Translations under genes and position numbers: made by a program | NCBI GenBank assembly: GCA_945907055.1 | Contig: CAMDSG010000030.1 | Coordinates: 1 to 14,677 of the forward strand | Origin: Bifidobacterium breve | GTDB taxonomy: Bacteria; Actinomycetota; Acidimicrobiia; IMCC26256 | Direction of reading: 5' to 3' | Length of the DNA: 14,677 nucleotides | In this document: piece after piece, positions 1 to 7,015 of the stretch | How the letters are laid out: each line of letters opens with the position of its first letter | Position numbering within the stretch: position 1 is the first letter of the stretch | Notes under the pieces: model-generated | Told to the model about the DNA's origin: nothing | The model's input: the letters and a program-made list of their open reading frames with translations, nothing else | The model's database searches: none

Positions 1-693
1 CCGCTGAAACTCTGCGACTGCAGCGACGAGATCCTTGCCCCGGAAATCTGGCCAGAGCACGTCAGTGAATACAAACTCGGAGTAGGCGGGTTCCCACAGG
101 AGATAGTTAGAGACTCGGTACTCCCCTGACGTGCGGATAACAAGGTCGGGATCAGGCATATCTGGGGCATAAAGGTGACGAGCAATCATCTTCTCGTCGA
201 CGCGATTTGGGTCAATCTCGCCGGCCGCTACACCTTTCGCAATCTCGCGCACGGCATCTGCAATCTCAGCACGCCCACCGTAGTTAAAGGCGAACGTGAG
301 GGTCATCCGGCGATTGCGAGCCGTTTGTTGCTCGGTCTCCTCAATACGCTGAACGACTCGCTTCGGTACACGACCATTACGTCGGCCAATAAAACGTACC
401 CTCACTCCACGTTCGTGGAGATCGTCGCGTCTTCGAAGAAGTAATGACTCGTTGAAGCGCATCAAGAATCGCACCTCGTCGAGGGGCCTACGCCAGTTCT
501 CAGTTGAGAACGCGTAGACGGTCATCCACTTAATCCCCAACTCGAGTGCGCCCTCTACTGCGTCGAAGAGTGCCGCCTCGCCAGCGGCGTGGCCCTCAGT
601 ACGGCGCAGCCCGCGCCTCTGCGCCCAGCGTCCGTTACCATCCATAACGAGTGCAACGTGTGGGGGGATGCGCTTTGGGTCGATCTCCTGCAT
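1..693 (-). CDS. uppS: Isoprenyl transferase (undecaprenyl diphosphate synthase), 3' end cut by window edge
   Basis: Cis-prenyltransferase that condenses isopentenyl diphosphate onto an allylic primer to make the C55 (or shorter) polyprenyl carrier for peptidoglycan and other envelope glycans; it is cytosolic and membrane-associated. The minus-strand frame is open from the start to base 1 (231 codons; family about 240-260, so little is missing). Visible motifs are HVALVMDGNGRWA near the N-terminus (catalytic Asp and diphosphate-binding Gly/Arg), VYAFSTENW, FAFNYGGRAEI, and the C-terminal block DLVIRTSGEYRVSNYLLW followed by EFVFTDVLWPDF. No frameshift was seen on reading through. Start: ATG at 693 has AAAGGG nine bases upstream; an in-frame ATG at 702 lies directly against that site, so 693 is preferred. 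The start lies in an 18-base tandem repeat (separate entry). In many actinobacteria recO and era lie just upstream; here the cta cluster does. Confidence 0.96.
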   Translation of the reverse strand, partial: MQEIDPKRIPPHVALVMDGNGRWAQRRGLRRTEGHAAGEAALFDAVEGALELGIKWMTVYAFSTENWRRPLDEVRFLMRFNESLLLRRRDDLHERGVRVRFIGRRNGRVPKRVVQRIEETEQQTARNRRMTLTFAFNYGGRAEIADAVREIAKGVAAGEIDPNRVDEKMIARHLYAPDMPDPDLVIRTSGEYRVSNYLLWEPAYSEFVFTDVLWPDFRGKDLVAAVAEFQR

Positions 694-744
694 CACGTCC
701 ATCCCTTTAAATACGTCTACACCTCTAGTGACGTCTATACCTTT
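691..744 (-). repeat. Three degenerate 18-base tandem units across the uppS start
   Basis: On the minus strand the units are 744-727 (AAAGGTATAGACGTCACT), 726-709 (AGAGGTGTAGACGTATTT) and 708-691 (AAAGGGATGGACGTGATG). Units 1/2 and 1/3 agree at 13 of 18 positions, units 2/3 at 11. Each has an AAAGG/AGAGG purine box and a GACGT core. The third unit supplies both candidate uppS ATG codons and the likely ribosome site. Read in the uppS frame the array is open and would encode KGIDVT-RGVDVF-KGMDVM, but no normal start codon lies upstream in that frame before a stop, so it is most likely leader DNA. Confidence 0.7.
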
Positions 745-827
745 AATGAGGTTGAGAAAACTAAACCCTCAAATAAGTATTCCGCGGCGTTAGGAAAAAT
801 GGATAATCCCTACTTCGCTAAGCAGAC
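703..827. other. Gap between lipoprotein cupredoxin and uppS
   Basis: These 125 bases hold the 18-base repeat array at the uppS end. On the minus strand a short inverted repeat, TTGAG...CTCAA (772-768 and 756-752), has an 11-base loop. I see no convincing terminator (no GC stem followed by a T run) and no good -35/-10 pair. A uppS promoter may lie here because the gap is one of the longer ones, but I cannot place it. Confidence 0.4.
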
Positions 828-1214
828 TTACTTGACAATAAGTTTTCCCGCCATGCCGCCAGCGCGATGCCCCGGAAGCGTGCAGTAAATATCGTACGAA
901 CCGGCTTCTAGCTCAACCTTCTTAGCGTTTTGATCGCCTTCGCCGCTGACCTCGAGAATAAATCCTGGAACCCCCGAGATCACAAGATTATGTGCACCGG
1001 ACTCAATGTTCTTAAGCCAAATCTTTGAGATTCCTACGGGTGCCTCAACCTTATCTGGGCTGTAATAGAGGTTCCCAGCCTCAATCTCAATTGAGGCCAC
1101 AGACGCCCCTGTCGGCTGCACATAACCACCCTCGCCGGTAGATGAACCACCGCATGCGCTTAGGCCAATCCCTAGAGCCACAATTGGGGCAAGAAATAAT
1201 CTCGGTTTCATCAT
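828..1214 (-). CDS. Secreted lipoprotein with cupredoxin (plastocyanin-like) domain
   Basis: 128 residues. The N-terminus is a lipoprotein signal peptide with lipobox LSAC and Cys21 as the lipidation site, so the protein should be anchored on the outer face of the membrane. Residues about 37-128 form a cupredoxin fold. A full set of type 1 copper ligands is visible: His75 (GAHN), Cys111 (IYCTLPGH), His116 and Met121 (AGGM). It likely carries single electrons or copper for the neighbouring caa3 oxidase; that role is inferred from position. The start is ATG at 1214 (MMKP; the second Met at 1211 is possible) and overlaps the TGA of the upstream gene as ATGA. A GGAG ribosome site lies in the upstream gene's terminal repeat. 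The domain is clearly related to that of the preceding gene (both have a YVQPTG/FVEPTG linker and a C-x4-H-x4-M loop), suggesting a tandem duplication. Confidence 0.9.
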   Translation of the reverse strand: MMKPRLFLAPIVALGIGLSACGGSSTGEGGYVQPTGASVASIEIEAGNLYYSPDKVEAPVGISKIWLKNIESGAHNLVISGVPGFILEVSGEGDQNAKKVELEAGSYDIYCTLPGHRAGGMAGKLIVK

Positions 1215-1996
1215 GTCATCTCCGTCATCTCGGTTGAGCCAATAGAACCAGTTGAACCAGTTGAACCAGTAGTAGCGACAGGTGCGCCTGGAGTCACCAC
1301 GAGGTCCGCGACCATACCTGCTTCTCTATGCCCTGGGATAGAGCAGTAGAACGTATACGTGCCGGCTTCAATCTCTAGCTTGCCGGAGGTCTCTTCAGGG
1401 GGGCCTACCGCTAACACAAAACCGGCGAGTTTCGCATCGGTGAAGAGAAGGGTGTGCTGGCCTCCTGCGTTTAAGTATTTAATATCGAGGATTCCCGCAC
1501 TTGTGTTGTACTCATCCTGATCGAACTTCAGCGACGAGAGTGCGGTTACCGAGAGAACCGCATCCGCAGGGCCTGTCGGCTCGACAAAACCAGCAGCCTC
1601 TTCCTCCTTCTCACCGGCGGCCCCTAGGGAAAGGGTTCCGATAGCGAGGACAATTATCAATGCTCCAGCCGACATCCCCCATAGAGGAGTAGTGCGGATT
1701 CGAGGCGATGCGGCGATTATCACTGCAACAACCAAGATTGCGATGGTTAGGAGTGTTCCTACCAATACGGATCCGTCCGCGCCGCTTGTGAGAAGCAGTC
1801 GAGAGATATTCAGGACCATAAATGCAACAAGAAGAATCGAGCCGACCGGAAGCAGCAATGGCAGCCAGAGGCGGTCGAGCCGCTCTGCTTTCAATCTCTG
1901 CTTCTCGCGAGCGCTGCTTACCGAAGGGGCCTCTGAGCGTTCGGCGACCGCAACGCTCCCAGAGGACTCAGTTGTGTTTGTCGCTTGATCGGTCAT
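1211..1996 (-). CDS. Membrane-anchored cupredoxin-domain protein (three membrane segments)
   Basis: 261 residues. It has a polar, charged N-terminus (1-42), three predicted membrane segments (about 43-69, 76-96, 106-127), an acidic linker (GEKEEEAAGFVEPTG) and then a cupredoxin domain (about 145-235). Type 1 copper ligands are visible: His181 (GQHT), Cys218 (FYCSIPGH), His223 and Met228. The tail 240-261 is low complexity (TGS repeats, then EMTEMT), encoded by 9-base tandem repeats. With this topology the copper domain should lie outside the membrane, near the CuA site of CtaC. The role is inferred: electron donor or copper carrier to the oxidase. The start ATG directly follows the ctaG stop, with GAGG six bases upstream, so the two genes are probably translated together. 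It overlaps the next gene by four bases. I do not know an established gene name. Confidence 0.87.
   Translation of the reverse strand: MTDQATNTTESSGSVAVAERSEAPSVSSAREKQRLKAERLDRLWLPLLLPVGSILLVAFMVLNISRLLLTSGADGSVLVGTLLTIAILVVAVIIAASPRIRTTPLWGMSAGALIIVLAIGTLSLGAAGEKEEEAAGFVEPTGPADAVLSVTALSSLKFDQDEYNTSAGILDIKYLNAGGQHTLLFTDAKLAGFVLAVGPPEETSGKLEIEAGTYTFYCSIPGHREAGMVADLVVTPGAPVATTGSTGSTGSIGSTEMTEMT
1214..1270 (-). repeat. 9-base tandem repeats encoding the cupredoxin tail and the next ribosome site
   Basis: On the minus strand there are four units of the ACTGGTTCA type (1270-1262, 1261-1253, 1252-1244, 1243-1235; the first two identical, the last two diverged). A spacer codon follows, then two units GAGATGACG (1231-1223) and GAGATGACA (1222-1214). 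They keep the reading frame and encode (TGS)n-IGS-T-EMT-EMT. The second GAGATGAC copy brings a GGAG six bases before the ATG of the lipoprotein gene, so the repeat doubles as a ribosome-binding site. Confidence 0.85.
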
Positions 1997-2854
1997 CTAC
2001 TTCCTCAGTCCCATCTCGATTAATTCACGATCCATCTCACGCAGCGCCTTATCGGGGCGGTTGCGCGACTCCTCCGATGCTGCCCACCGGAAAAAGATTA
2101 CGGCAATTACTGCCCAGAGTAGAAGCCCTGCCCCGATCTTCATGATGAGCCCCGCGATTAATTGATCATCAAGCGCAGTGGCGCCCCACAATTTCGGGAG
2201 CTCTTCATAACTACGATACAGCGGCCGCGAGCCAAAAGTAAGAAACGTCGCCGGGACGGTGGGCACAATTGACTGGAGAAAGAGATAGCCAACCTTCATT
2301 GGAGCAACGAGGCGTGGAATCTCCGGGAGTGGGCTCAATATCGGCATCCAGATAACGAACGCAGAGATCAAGAGCGCTGCATGGACCACGAAGTGGAAGA
2401 TCGCCGATTGCAGCGCAAGGTCAACGAGGGCTGGCCAGTGTGTGAGCACAATCATTGTGTTGAAGAGAATCAAAGCCGGCAAGAATCGCGACCACCACGC
2501 CATTGTCTTTAGTAGGCGCCCCGGGAGCAAAATCCGCATCATCCATGCTGGTGTCCCCATCAAGATCAGAGGAGCAGCGATGAGCGTGTAGAGCAGGTGC
2601 TGAACCATGTGAGCGCTATACATAGAGCCCTCCGCTACATCATGGATCGGCCACGTAGATGCGAAGAGCAGCGTAAATGCGCCTAGAGAAAAAGATGCTA
2701 TTTGGAGCCGAGAGACAACCACCTCTCCCTGCGCCACACGCGATGGTCCACTACGCACCACGAGTATGGCGTAGGTCGCGACGAGAGCCGCAACGATTAA
2801 CCAAACCTCCGGGTGTGGTCCCCATGCGGGGATGGCCTCCGCCATGAGGCTCAA
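1997..2854 (-). CDS. ctaG: CtaG-family cytochrome c oxidase assembly factor (caa3_CtaG)
   Basis: 285 residues from the TTG at 2854, or 282 from an in-frame ATG at 2845. It is a polytopic membrane protein with about seven hydrophobic segments. Family-typical elements are the N-terminal HPEVW, the STWPIHDVAE loop, MYSAHMVQHLLYTLIAAPLILMG (paired His between helices), WPALVDLA, a WMPILSPLPE stretch and an aromatic/basic C-terminus. Members of this family (Bacillus CtaG type) are needed for active caa3 oxidase, probably through delivery or insertion of copper at CuB. The His residues in the helix are candidate metal ligands. If the TTG is used, it overlaps the ctaF stop by four bases. The ribosome site is weak for both starts, suggesting translational coupling to ctaF. 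The stop directly abuts the next ATG. Confidence 0.9.
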   Translation of the reverse strand: MSLMAEAIPAWGPHPEVWLIVAALVATYAILVVRSGPSRVAQGEVVVSRLQIASFSLGAFTLLFASTWPIHDVAEGSMYSAHMVQHLLYTLIAAPLILMGTPAWMMRILLPGRLLKTMAWWSRFLPALILFNTMIVLTHWPALVDLALQSAIFHFVVHAALLISAFVIWMPILSPLPEIPRLVAPMKVGYLFLQSIVPTVPATFLTFGSRPLYRSYEELPKLWGATALDDQLIAGLIMKIGAGLLLWAVIAVIFFRWAASEESRNRPDKALREMDRELIEMGLRK

Positions 2855-3243
2855 ACGTCAGCCAGGCCCGAGAGGGTTAGCAGGAGAATTGTGAAGAGGA
2901 TAAAAGCCCCTGTGAACCCAACGATGAAGAAGCGTCTGAAAATCTTCGCATCGGTCTTGAGATGCATATACCAACCGGTGACAATAAAGAACTTTGCCAG
3001 CGCTCCGAATATCAGAATCGCCGTAATAGCCCCCTTAGAGACAGCCTCGTCGAGGTAATAGGCCCCGACCTCCGCTGCGGTTATTACGCAGAGAATTACC
3101 GCGATCATCACGTACTGGAAGGGAGAAGGGTGCGGATGAATCTCACCGGGGAGCATCTCTAGATCGCTGGCTCCCTCAAGCATGTGATGCTTTACAGGCT
3201 CAATCTCTGCAGTTAATTCCTGGGCTGTAGTTGTCTCACTCAT
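2851..3243 (-). CDS. ctaF: Cytochrome c oxidase subunit IV (prokaryotic COX4 type)
   Basis: 130 residues. It has a soluble N-terminus rich in His and acidic residues (1-42), then three membrane segments (about 43-62, 68-90, 101-126). The stretch ALAKFFIVTGWYMHLKTDAKIFRR is typical of the small COX4_pro subunit, which stabilises haem-copper oxidases rather than carrying cofactors. ATG start; its ribosome site AGGAG overlaps the TAG stop of ctaE (TAGGAG), six bases before the start. The gene overlaps ctaG by four bases if the TTG start of ctaG is real. Position after ctaE fits the standard ctaC-D-E-F order. Confidence 0.9.
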   Translation of the reverse strand: MSETTTAQELTAEIEPVKHHMLEGASDLEMLPGEIHPHPSPFQYVMIAVILCVITAAEVGAYYLDEAVSKGAITAILIFGALAKFFIVTGWYMHLKTDAKIFRRFFIVGFTGAFILFTILLLTLSGLADV

Positions 3244-3252
3244 GATCTACTC

Positions 3253-3882
3253 CTAAGACGGGATCAGGTAGACGACGGCAAAGATAACGATCCAGACAAC
3301 ATCCACAAAGTGCCAGTAGAGACCTGAAATCTCAACCGCCTCGGAGTTCTCTTTTCCTAACTTGCCCTGCGCTGACATCCCCCAGAGTGAGAGCAGCCAG
3401 ATAATTCCGATAGTTACATGGAGTCCGTGGATACCAGTCGCCACAAAGAAAATAGAGCCTGAGACGTTGGTGCTGAGCGTGAGCCCCTCACGGTAAAACT
3501 CTGTGAACTCAAATACCTGTCCACCTATGAAGAGCATTCCGAAAGCAGCGGTTGCGACTACCCATACACGAAACCTCCTGTGATCCCCACGTTGAATCGC
3601 AGCGAGTGCCAGCACCATTGTGAGGCTCGACATCAGAAGAATGAACGAGGTAACAGATGTAAACGGAATGTTATAAAGCGACTGCGGTGTAGGCCCTGCC
3701 AAGTTTCGGTTGCGATACAACAAGTATGTCGTTATAAACGCACCGAAGAATAGGCAGTCCGAGGAGAGAAATACCCACATGGCGAGTTTCGTATTACTGA
3801 CCCCAGCGCTCGGGGCATGATGATCATGCTCGTTCACGTGCAGGTCGGAATCATGGGCTAAAGGAAGCGCTACCTGTGCCAT
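3253..3882 (-). CDS. ctaE: Cytochrome c oxidase subunit III
   Basis: 209 residues, the usual length for the short bacterial COX3 with five membrane helices (mitochondrial-type has seven). Recognisable blocks are LAMWVFLSSDCLFFGAFIT, TYLLYRNR, the SLTMVLAL helix, a FEFTEF segment, FFVATGIHGLHVTIGIIWL, and the C-terminal YWHFVDVVWIVIFAVVYL. It packs against CtaD, supports proton uptake and stability, and has no redox metals. The N-terminus is His-rich (HDSDLHVNEHDHHAPS). Start ATG at 3882 with GGAGG 7-8 bases upstream, a site formed by the last codons of ctaD; only three bases separate the ctaD stop from this ATG. Confidence 0.96.
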   Translation of the reverse strand: MAQVALPLAHDSDLHVNEHDHHAPSAGVSNTKLAMWVFLSSDCLFFGAFITTYLLYRNRNLAGPTPQSLYNIPFTSVTSFILLMSSLTMVLALAAIQRGDHRRFRVWVVATAAFGMLFIGGQVFEFTEFYREGLTLSTNVSGSIFFVATGIHGLHVTIGIIWLLSLWGMSAQGKLGKENSEAVEISGLYWHFVDVVWIVIFAVVYLIPS

Positions 3883-3885
3883 TAC

Positions 3886-5829
3886 TTAGCCCTCCTCAGT
3901 GCCGGGTTCGATGGCCCAGCCGTACATTCCAAATAGCAGAAGCAATACTCCTGGAACGGCTAACCACGGGCTCTTGAATACTGCGGCATAACCGATTACC
4001 GGCAATCCCGCTGCAAGTATTAGCGGGAAGTATGAAGGCGAGGGCATGTGGATCTTTGAGACATCAACACTCGATGCAGGATCAACCTCAACATCTGGAA
4101 GACGCACCAATCGCCCTTCGTCATCCTCCGTATACTTACGGTGCCAGAAGTCGTCTCTAGCCTCGACCTGAGGAACGACCGCAAAGTTATATGCAGGTGG
4201 CGGCGACGGAATGCTCCACTCAAGGGTACGCGCGTCCCATGGGTCTGGGCCAGAGAGCGGCCCACGCTTCCATGACCACACCACGTTGGTTATGAAGAGC
4301 AGTACTGCAAATGCGATCAAGAATGACCCTGCAGTGACCACCATATTCAATGTGTCCCAACCGAGCCCCTCGGAGTACCTATAAGTACGACGAGGCATAC
4401 CGGTTAGGCCCAAGAAGTGCATCGGGAAGAATGTGAGGTTGAACCCTAGAAAAATTACCCAGAAGGATGTCTTCCCAAGTTTCTCGTTCATCATTCTCCC
4501 GAACATCTTCGGGAACCAGAAGACAATTCCACCGAGAATGGCGAAGATGAGTCCGCCGAAGAGCACGTAGTGGAAGTGAGCAACGACGTAATAAGTATCA
4601 GTCTGCTGAGTATCAGCTGGCACGATTGAGTGAGTAACTCCGGAGAGTCCACCGAGAGTGAACATCGCTATGAAGCCGAGCGAGAAGAGCATCGGCGTAT
4701 TGATTCGAAGCGAGCCTCCCCAGACTGTTCCCAGCCAGTTGAAGATCTTCACTCCGGTCGGGACCGCAATGAGCATCGTCGAGAGCGCAAACGCTGACAC
4801 CGCAACGGGGCCAAGACCGGTAGCGAACATGTGGTGGGCCCACACACCCCAGCCCATAAATCCAATGGCGATACCAGAGAAGACGACCACGGAGTAACCG
4901 AAAAGTGGCTTTCGGGACATGACGGGAAGGATCTCGGAGACAATTCCCATCCCAGGAAGGATGAGGATATAGACCTCAGGATGACCGAAAATCCAGAACA
5001 AGTGTTGATAGAGAAGCGGGTCTCCACCGTTCTGCGCAACGAAGAAGTTGGTCATGTAGTTACGGTCGAAGAAGACCATGATCAACGCTGCTGTGACTAC
5101 TGGAAGTGCAAAGACTGTTAGGAAAGCAACGATCAACATCATCCATACGAAGACCGGCATGCGCATCAGCGTCATTCCAGGTGCACGCATATTGAGGATG
5201 GTGACTACAAAGTTGAGCGCCGAGGTCGTGGAGCCGATGCCAAGCATGATTAGCCCGATTACCCAGAAGTCAGGGCCATGGCCAGGCAGGTAACCAGCGC
5301 TCAGCGGAGTCGAGGTAAGTGGCGTGTATCCGAACCATCCACCGTTTGGCATATTTGCGATGCCGGTAAAGATGCTCGAGTAGACGAAGAGTCCTCCAAA
5401 GAGAAAGACCCAGTAACCGAACATGTTCATACGAGGAAAGGCGACGTCTCTTGCGCCGATCATGAGCGGTATTAAGTAGTTACCGAATGCAACCGCCATC
5501 GGCATTCCTACAAGGAAGACCATCGTGGTTCCGTGCATCGTGAACATTGCGTTGTATTGGCCTGCGGTAAGAACCTGTCCGTTCGGGGCCATGAGCTGAA
5601 GACGAATGAGTAGAGCCTCAATACCTGCAATTACAAAGAACAGCAGTGCAGAAGACCCATAGAGGATTCCAATTTTCTTGTGGTCAATAGTCGTGAACCA
5701 GCTCCAGAGGCCAGAGGTTGCAGCAGGCCTGCGCAGGGGGTCAACGCGAGTCTCGATTACCTCCGGCGATTCTGTCTGGATGACAACTTCTTCGTTGACC
5801 TTCGGGATGACTTCTGGGACGGCCGTCAC
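3886..5829 (-). CDS. ctaD: Cytochrome c oxidase subunit I (caa3-type, A1 class) with C-terminal membrane extension
   Basis: 647 residues, longer than the usual 530-580. The catalytic core of the proton-pumping terminal oxidase spans residues about 45-525. Ligands seen: His99 (FTMHG) and His420 for haem a; His283, His332 and His333 for CuB; Tyr287 of HPEVY as the cross-linked Tyr; His418 for haem a3 (AHFHYVLFGG). Glu285 in GHPEVY marks an A1-type oxidase, and Lys362 (TGVKIFNW) fits the K channel. After residue 525 comes a Pro-rich loop, a charged linker (555-595) and about two extra membrane segments (598-640) ending WAIEPGTEEG. Start is GTG at 5829 with a strong GGAGG seven bases upstream. 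An ATG at 5843 hits a stop after five codons and is excluded. A 12-base repeat array fills the gap to ctaC. Confidence 0.97.
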   Translation of the reverse strand: MTAVPEVIPKVNEEVVIQTESPEVIETRVDPLRRPAATSGLWSWFTTIDHKKIGILYGSSALLFFVIAGIEALLIRLQLMAPNGQVLTAGQYNAMFTMHGTTMVFLVGMPMAVAFGNYLIPLMIGARDVAFPRMNMFGYWVFLFGGLFVYSSIFTGIANMPNGGWFGYTPLTSTPLSAGYLPGHGPDFWVIGLIMLGIGSTTSALNFVVTILNMRAPGMTLMRMPVFVWMMLIVAFLTVFALPVVTAALIMVFFDRNYMTNFFVAQNGGDPLLYQHLFWIFGHPEVYILILPGMGIVSEILPVMSRKPLFGYSVVVFSGIAIGFMGWGVWAHHMFATGLGPVAVSAFALSTMLIAVPTGVKIFNWLGTVWGGSLRINTPMLFSLGFIAMFTLGGLSGVTHSIVPADTQQTDTYYVVAHFHYVLFGGLIFAILGGIVFWFPKMFGRMMNEKLGKTSFWVIFLGFNLTFFPMHFLGLTGMPRRTYRYSEGLGWDTLNMVVTAGSFLIAFAVLLFITNVVWSWKRGPLSGPDPWDARTLEWSIPSPPPAYNFAVVPQVEARDDFWHRKYTEDDEGRLVRLPDVEVDPASSVDVSKIHMPSPSYFPLILAAGLPVIGYAAVFKSPWLAVPGVLLLLFGMYGWAIEPGTEEG

Positions 5830-5837
5830 GGTCGGAC

Positions 5838-5909
5838 CTCCATGATTTTTAGGGCTATTTTTGGGGCGATTTGTAGTTCAGTTTTCAGCGCTATTTTCTT
5901 CACTATTTT
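5838..5909 (-). repeat. Six degenerate 12-base tandem units filling the ctaC-ctaD gap
   Basis: On the minus strand, in order: AAAATAGTGAAG (5909-5898), AAAATAGCGCTG (5897-5886), AAAACTGAACTA (5885-5874), CAAATCGCCCCA (5873-5862), AAAATAGCCCTA (5861-5850), AAAATCATGGAG (5849-5838). The consensus is about AAAATAGCSCTA. The first unit contains the ctaC stop codon TAG and the last contains most of the ctaD ribosome site GGAGG, so the array covers almost the whole 73-base gap. No hairpin or T run suggests a terminator here, so ctaC and ctaD are probably on one transcript. Confidence 0.85.
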
Positions 5910-7015
5910 TGACCCAACAGGTATGTAACGATTGTGTTCGCCTCTGCGTCTGTCATTAGAGGAAGCGCTTTTCCGTTTTGCTTGATCGGGGTTACGAAAG
6001 AAGGCATACCCACGCAGGTTGCAGGAGCAGGGAGTCGACACTTCTGAGACTCCATTGGAATCATTGAAGGAGCGTTCTTTACCCAGCGAAGCAGGTTGGC
6101 TCGATTGGTCTTATACATGCCGCCAGCGAAGTATTCGCGGCTACCGAAGTGGGTCAAGTTGGGCCCATAGTTAGGCGTTGATGTGGCATCAAATATGTGG
6201 CAATTGACGCACTGGTATTTCTTGGCAGTTAGCTCTTCTATCTTGCCTGCATACTGCTGGGCCGCACCCTTCTGCTGGTTCTCCATCCATTCTGCAAAAT
6301 CAGCCTTGGAGTCAACGACTACCCAGAACTTCATGTTTGCGTGAGACAAACCGCAGAACTCAGCACATGCTCCGCGGAACACCCCAGGCTTATCTGAGGC
6401 CGAGAATGAGAGGACATTGGTTCGCCCGGGGACTACATCTCGTTTACCAGAGAGCTCAGGTACCCAGAAGGAGTGGAGAACGTTGTCTGACTGCTCCTTC
6501 ACTGTGATCTTGGCCCCAACCGGAGCGTGCATCATTGTTGATGTAACGACGGGAGTATCGATGCCAAATTTCTCTTGGCCCTTCGGGTATTGAAACTCCC
6601 ACCACCACTGCTTAGCGACCACAGTGATCTGCAGTGTCTCGGCCTTCGGTGGGGTCTTGGAGAGTTCAAAGATCGTTGCGACTGTCGGTACTGCAATAAC
6701 TGCGAGAATTATCGCAGGAAGGATTGTCCAACCGATCTCAAGGACAGAGTTTCCGTGGATCTGTTTGGGATTACGCTTTCCTTCGTTATCGCGGAAACGG
6801 AGCGCAATGAAGAGCGTCATTCCGATGACGCCGATCCCGACAGCGATAGCGATCATAAAAATTGGGTTGATCAGATTGTCAATTTTCTTCGCCGTTTCAC
6901 CGGCAGGGTTCATTGGGTTCTGGCCGTTATCGTTTGAGCAGGCCGCGAGCAACAATGGGGCAGCAAGAATAAGTGCGCCTCGGCGCACCTTCTTCAAACC
7001 GAGCATTCGACTCAT
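5903..7015 (-). CDS. ctaC: Cytochrome c oxidase subunit II fused to a cytochrome c domain (lipoprotein)
   Basis: 370 residues. The signal peptide ends in lipobox LAAC (Cys26 lipidated). Two membrane helices follow (about 49-74 and 91-117), then the cupredoxin CuA domain (about 125-240). CuA ligands: His181, Cys217, Glu219, Cys221, His225 and Met228 in CAEFCGLSHANM; the aromatic patch KQWWWEFQYP precedes them. Residues about 255-370 are a class I cytochrome c: haem site CVNCH (Cys269, Cys272, His273), probable axial Met337 in GMPSF, and a final helix with TDAEANTIVTYLL. This defines a caa3 oxidase carrying its own electron-donor haem. An insertion holding two more Cys (326 and 334) precedes the axial Met. 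Start ATG at 7015, GAGG eight bases upstream. First gene of the oxidase group; 202 bases separate it from era. Confidence 0.97.
   Translation of the reverse strand: MSRMLGLKKVRRGALILAAPLLLAACSNDNGQNPMNPAGETAKKIDNLINPIFMIAIAVGIGVIGMTLFIALRFRDNEGKRNPKQIHGNSVLEIGWTILPAIILAVIAVPTVATIFELSKTPPKAETLQITVVAKQWWWEFQYPKGQEKFGIDTPVVTSTMMHAPVGAKITVKEQSDNVLHSFWVPELSGKRDVVPGRTNVLSFSASDKPGVFRGACAEFCGLSHANMKFWVVVDSKADFAEWMENQQKGAAQQYAGKIEELTAKKYQCVNCHIFDATSTPNYGPNLTHFGSREYFAGGMYKTNRANLLRWVKNAPSMIPMESQKCRLPAPATCVGMPSFVTPIKQNGKALPLMTDAEANTIVTYLLGQK

Noticed and set aside
832..840. TTGACAATA on the plus strand as a -35 box
   Set aside because: It lies in the 3' end of the lipoprotein gene, no -10 follows at a sensible distance, and no plus-strand gene follows.
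5826..5843. ATG at 5843 as ctaD start
   Set aside because: It is out of frame with ctaD and meets a stop after five codons; the GTG at 5829 has a strong GGAGG and gives the full conserved protein.
5838..5909. Tandem repeat as CRISPR or mobile-element remnant
   Set aside because: Units are contiguous with no spacers, far too short for CRISPR, and no terminal inverted repeats or transposase are nearby.
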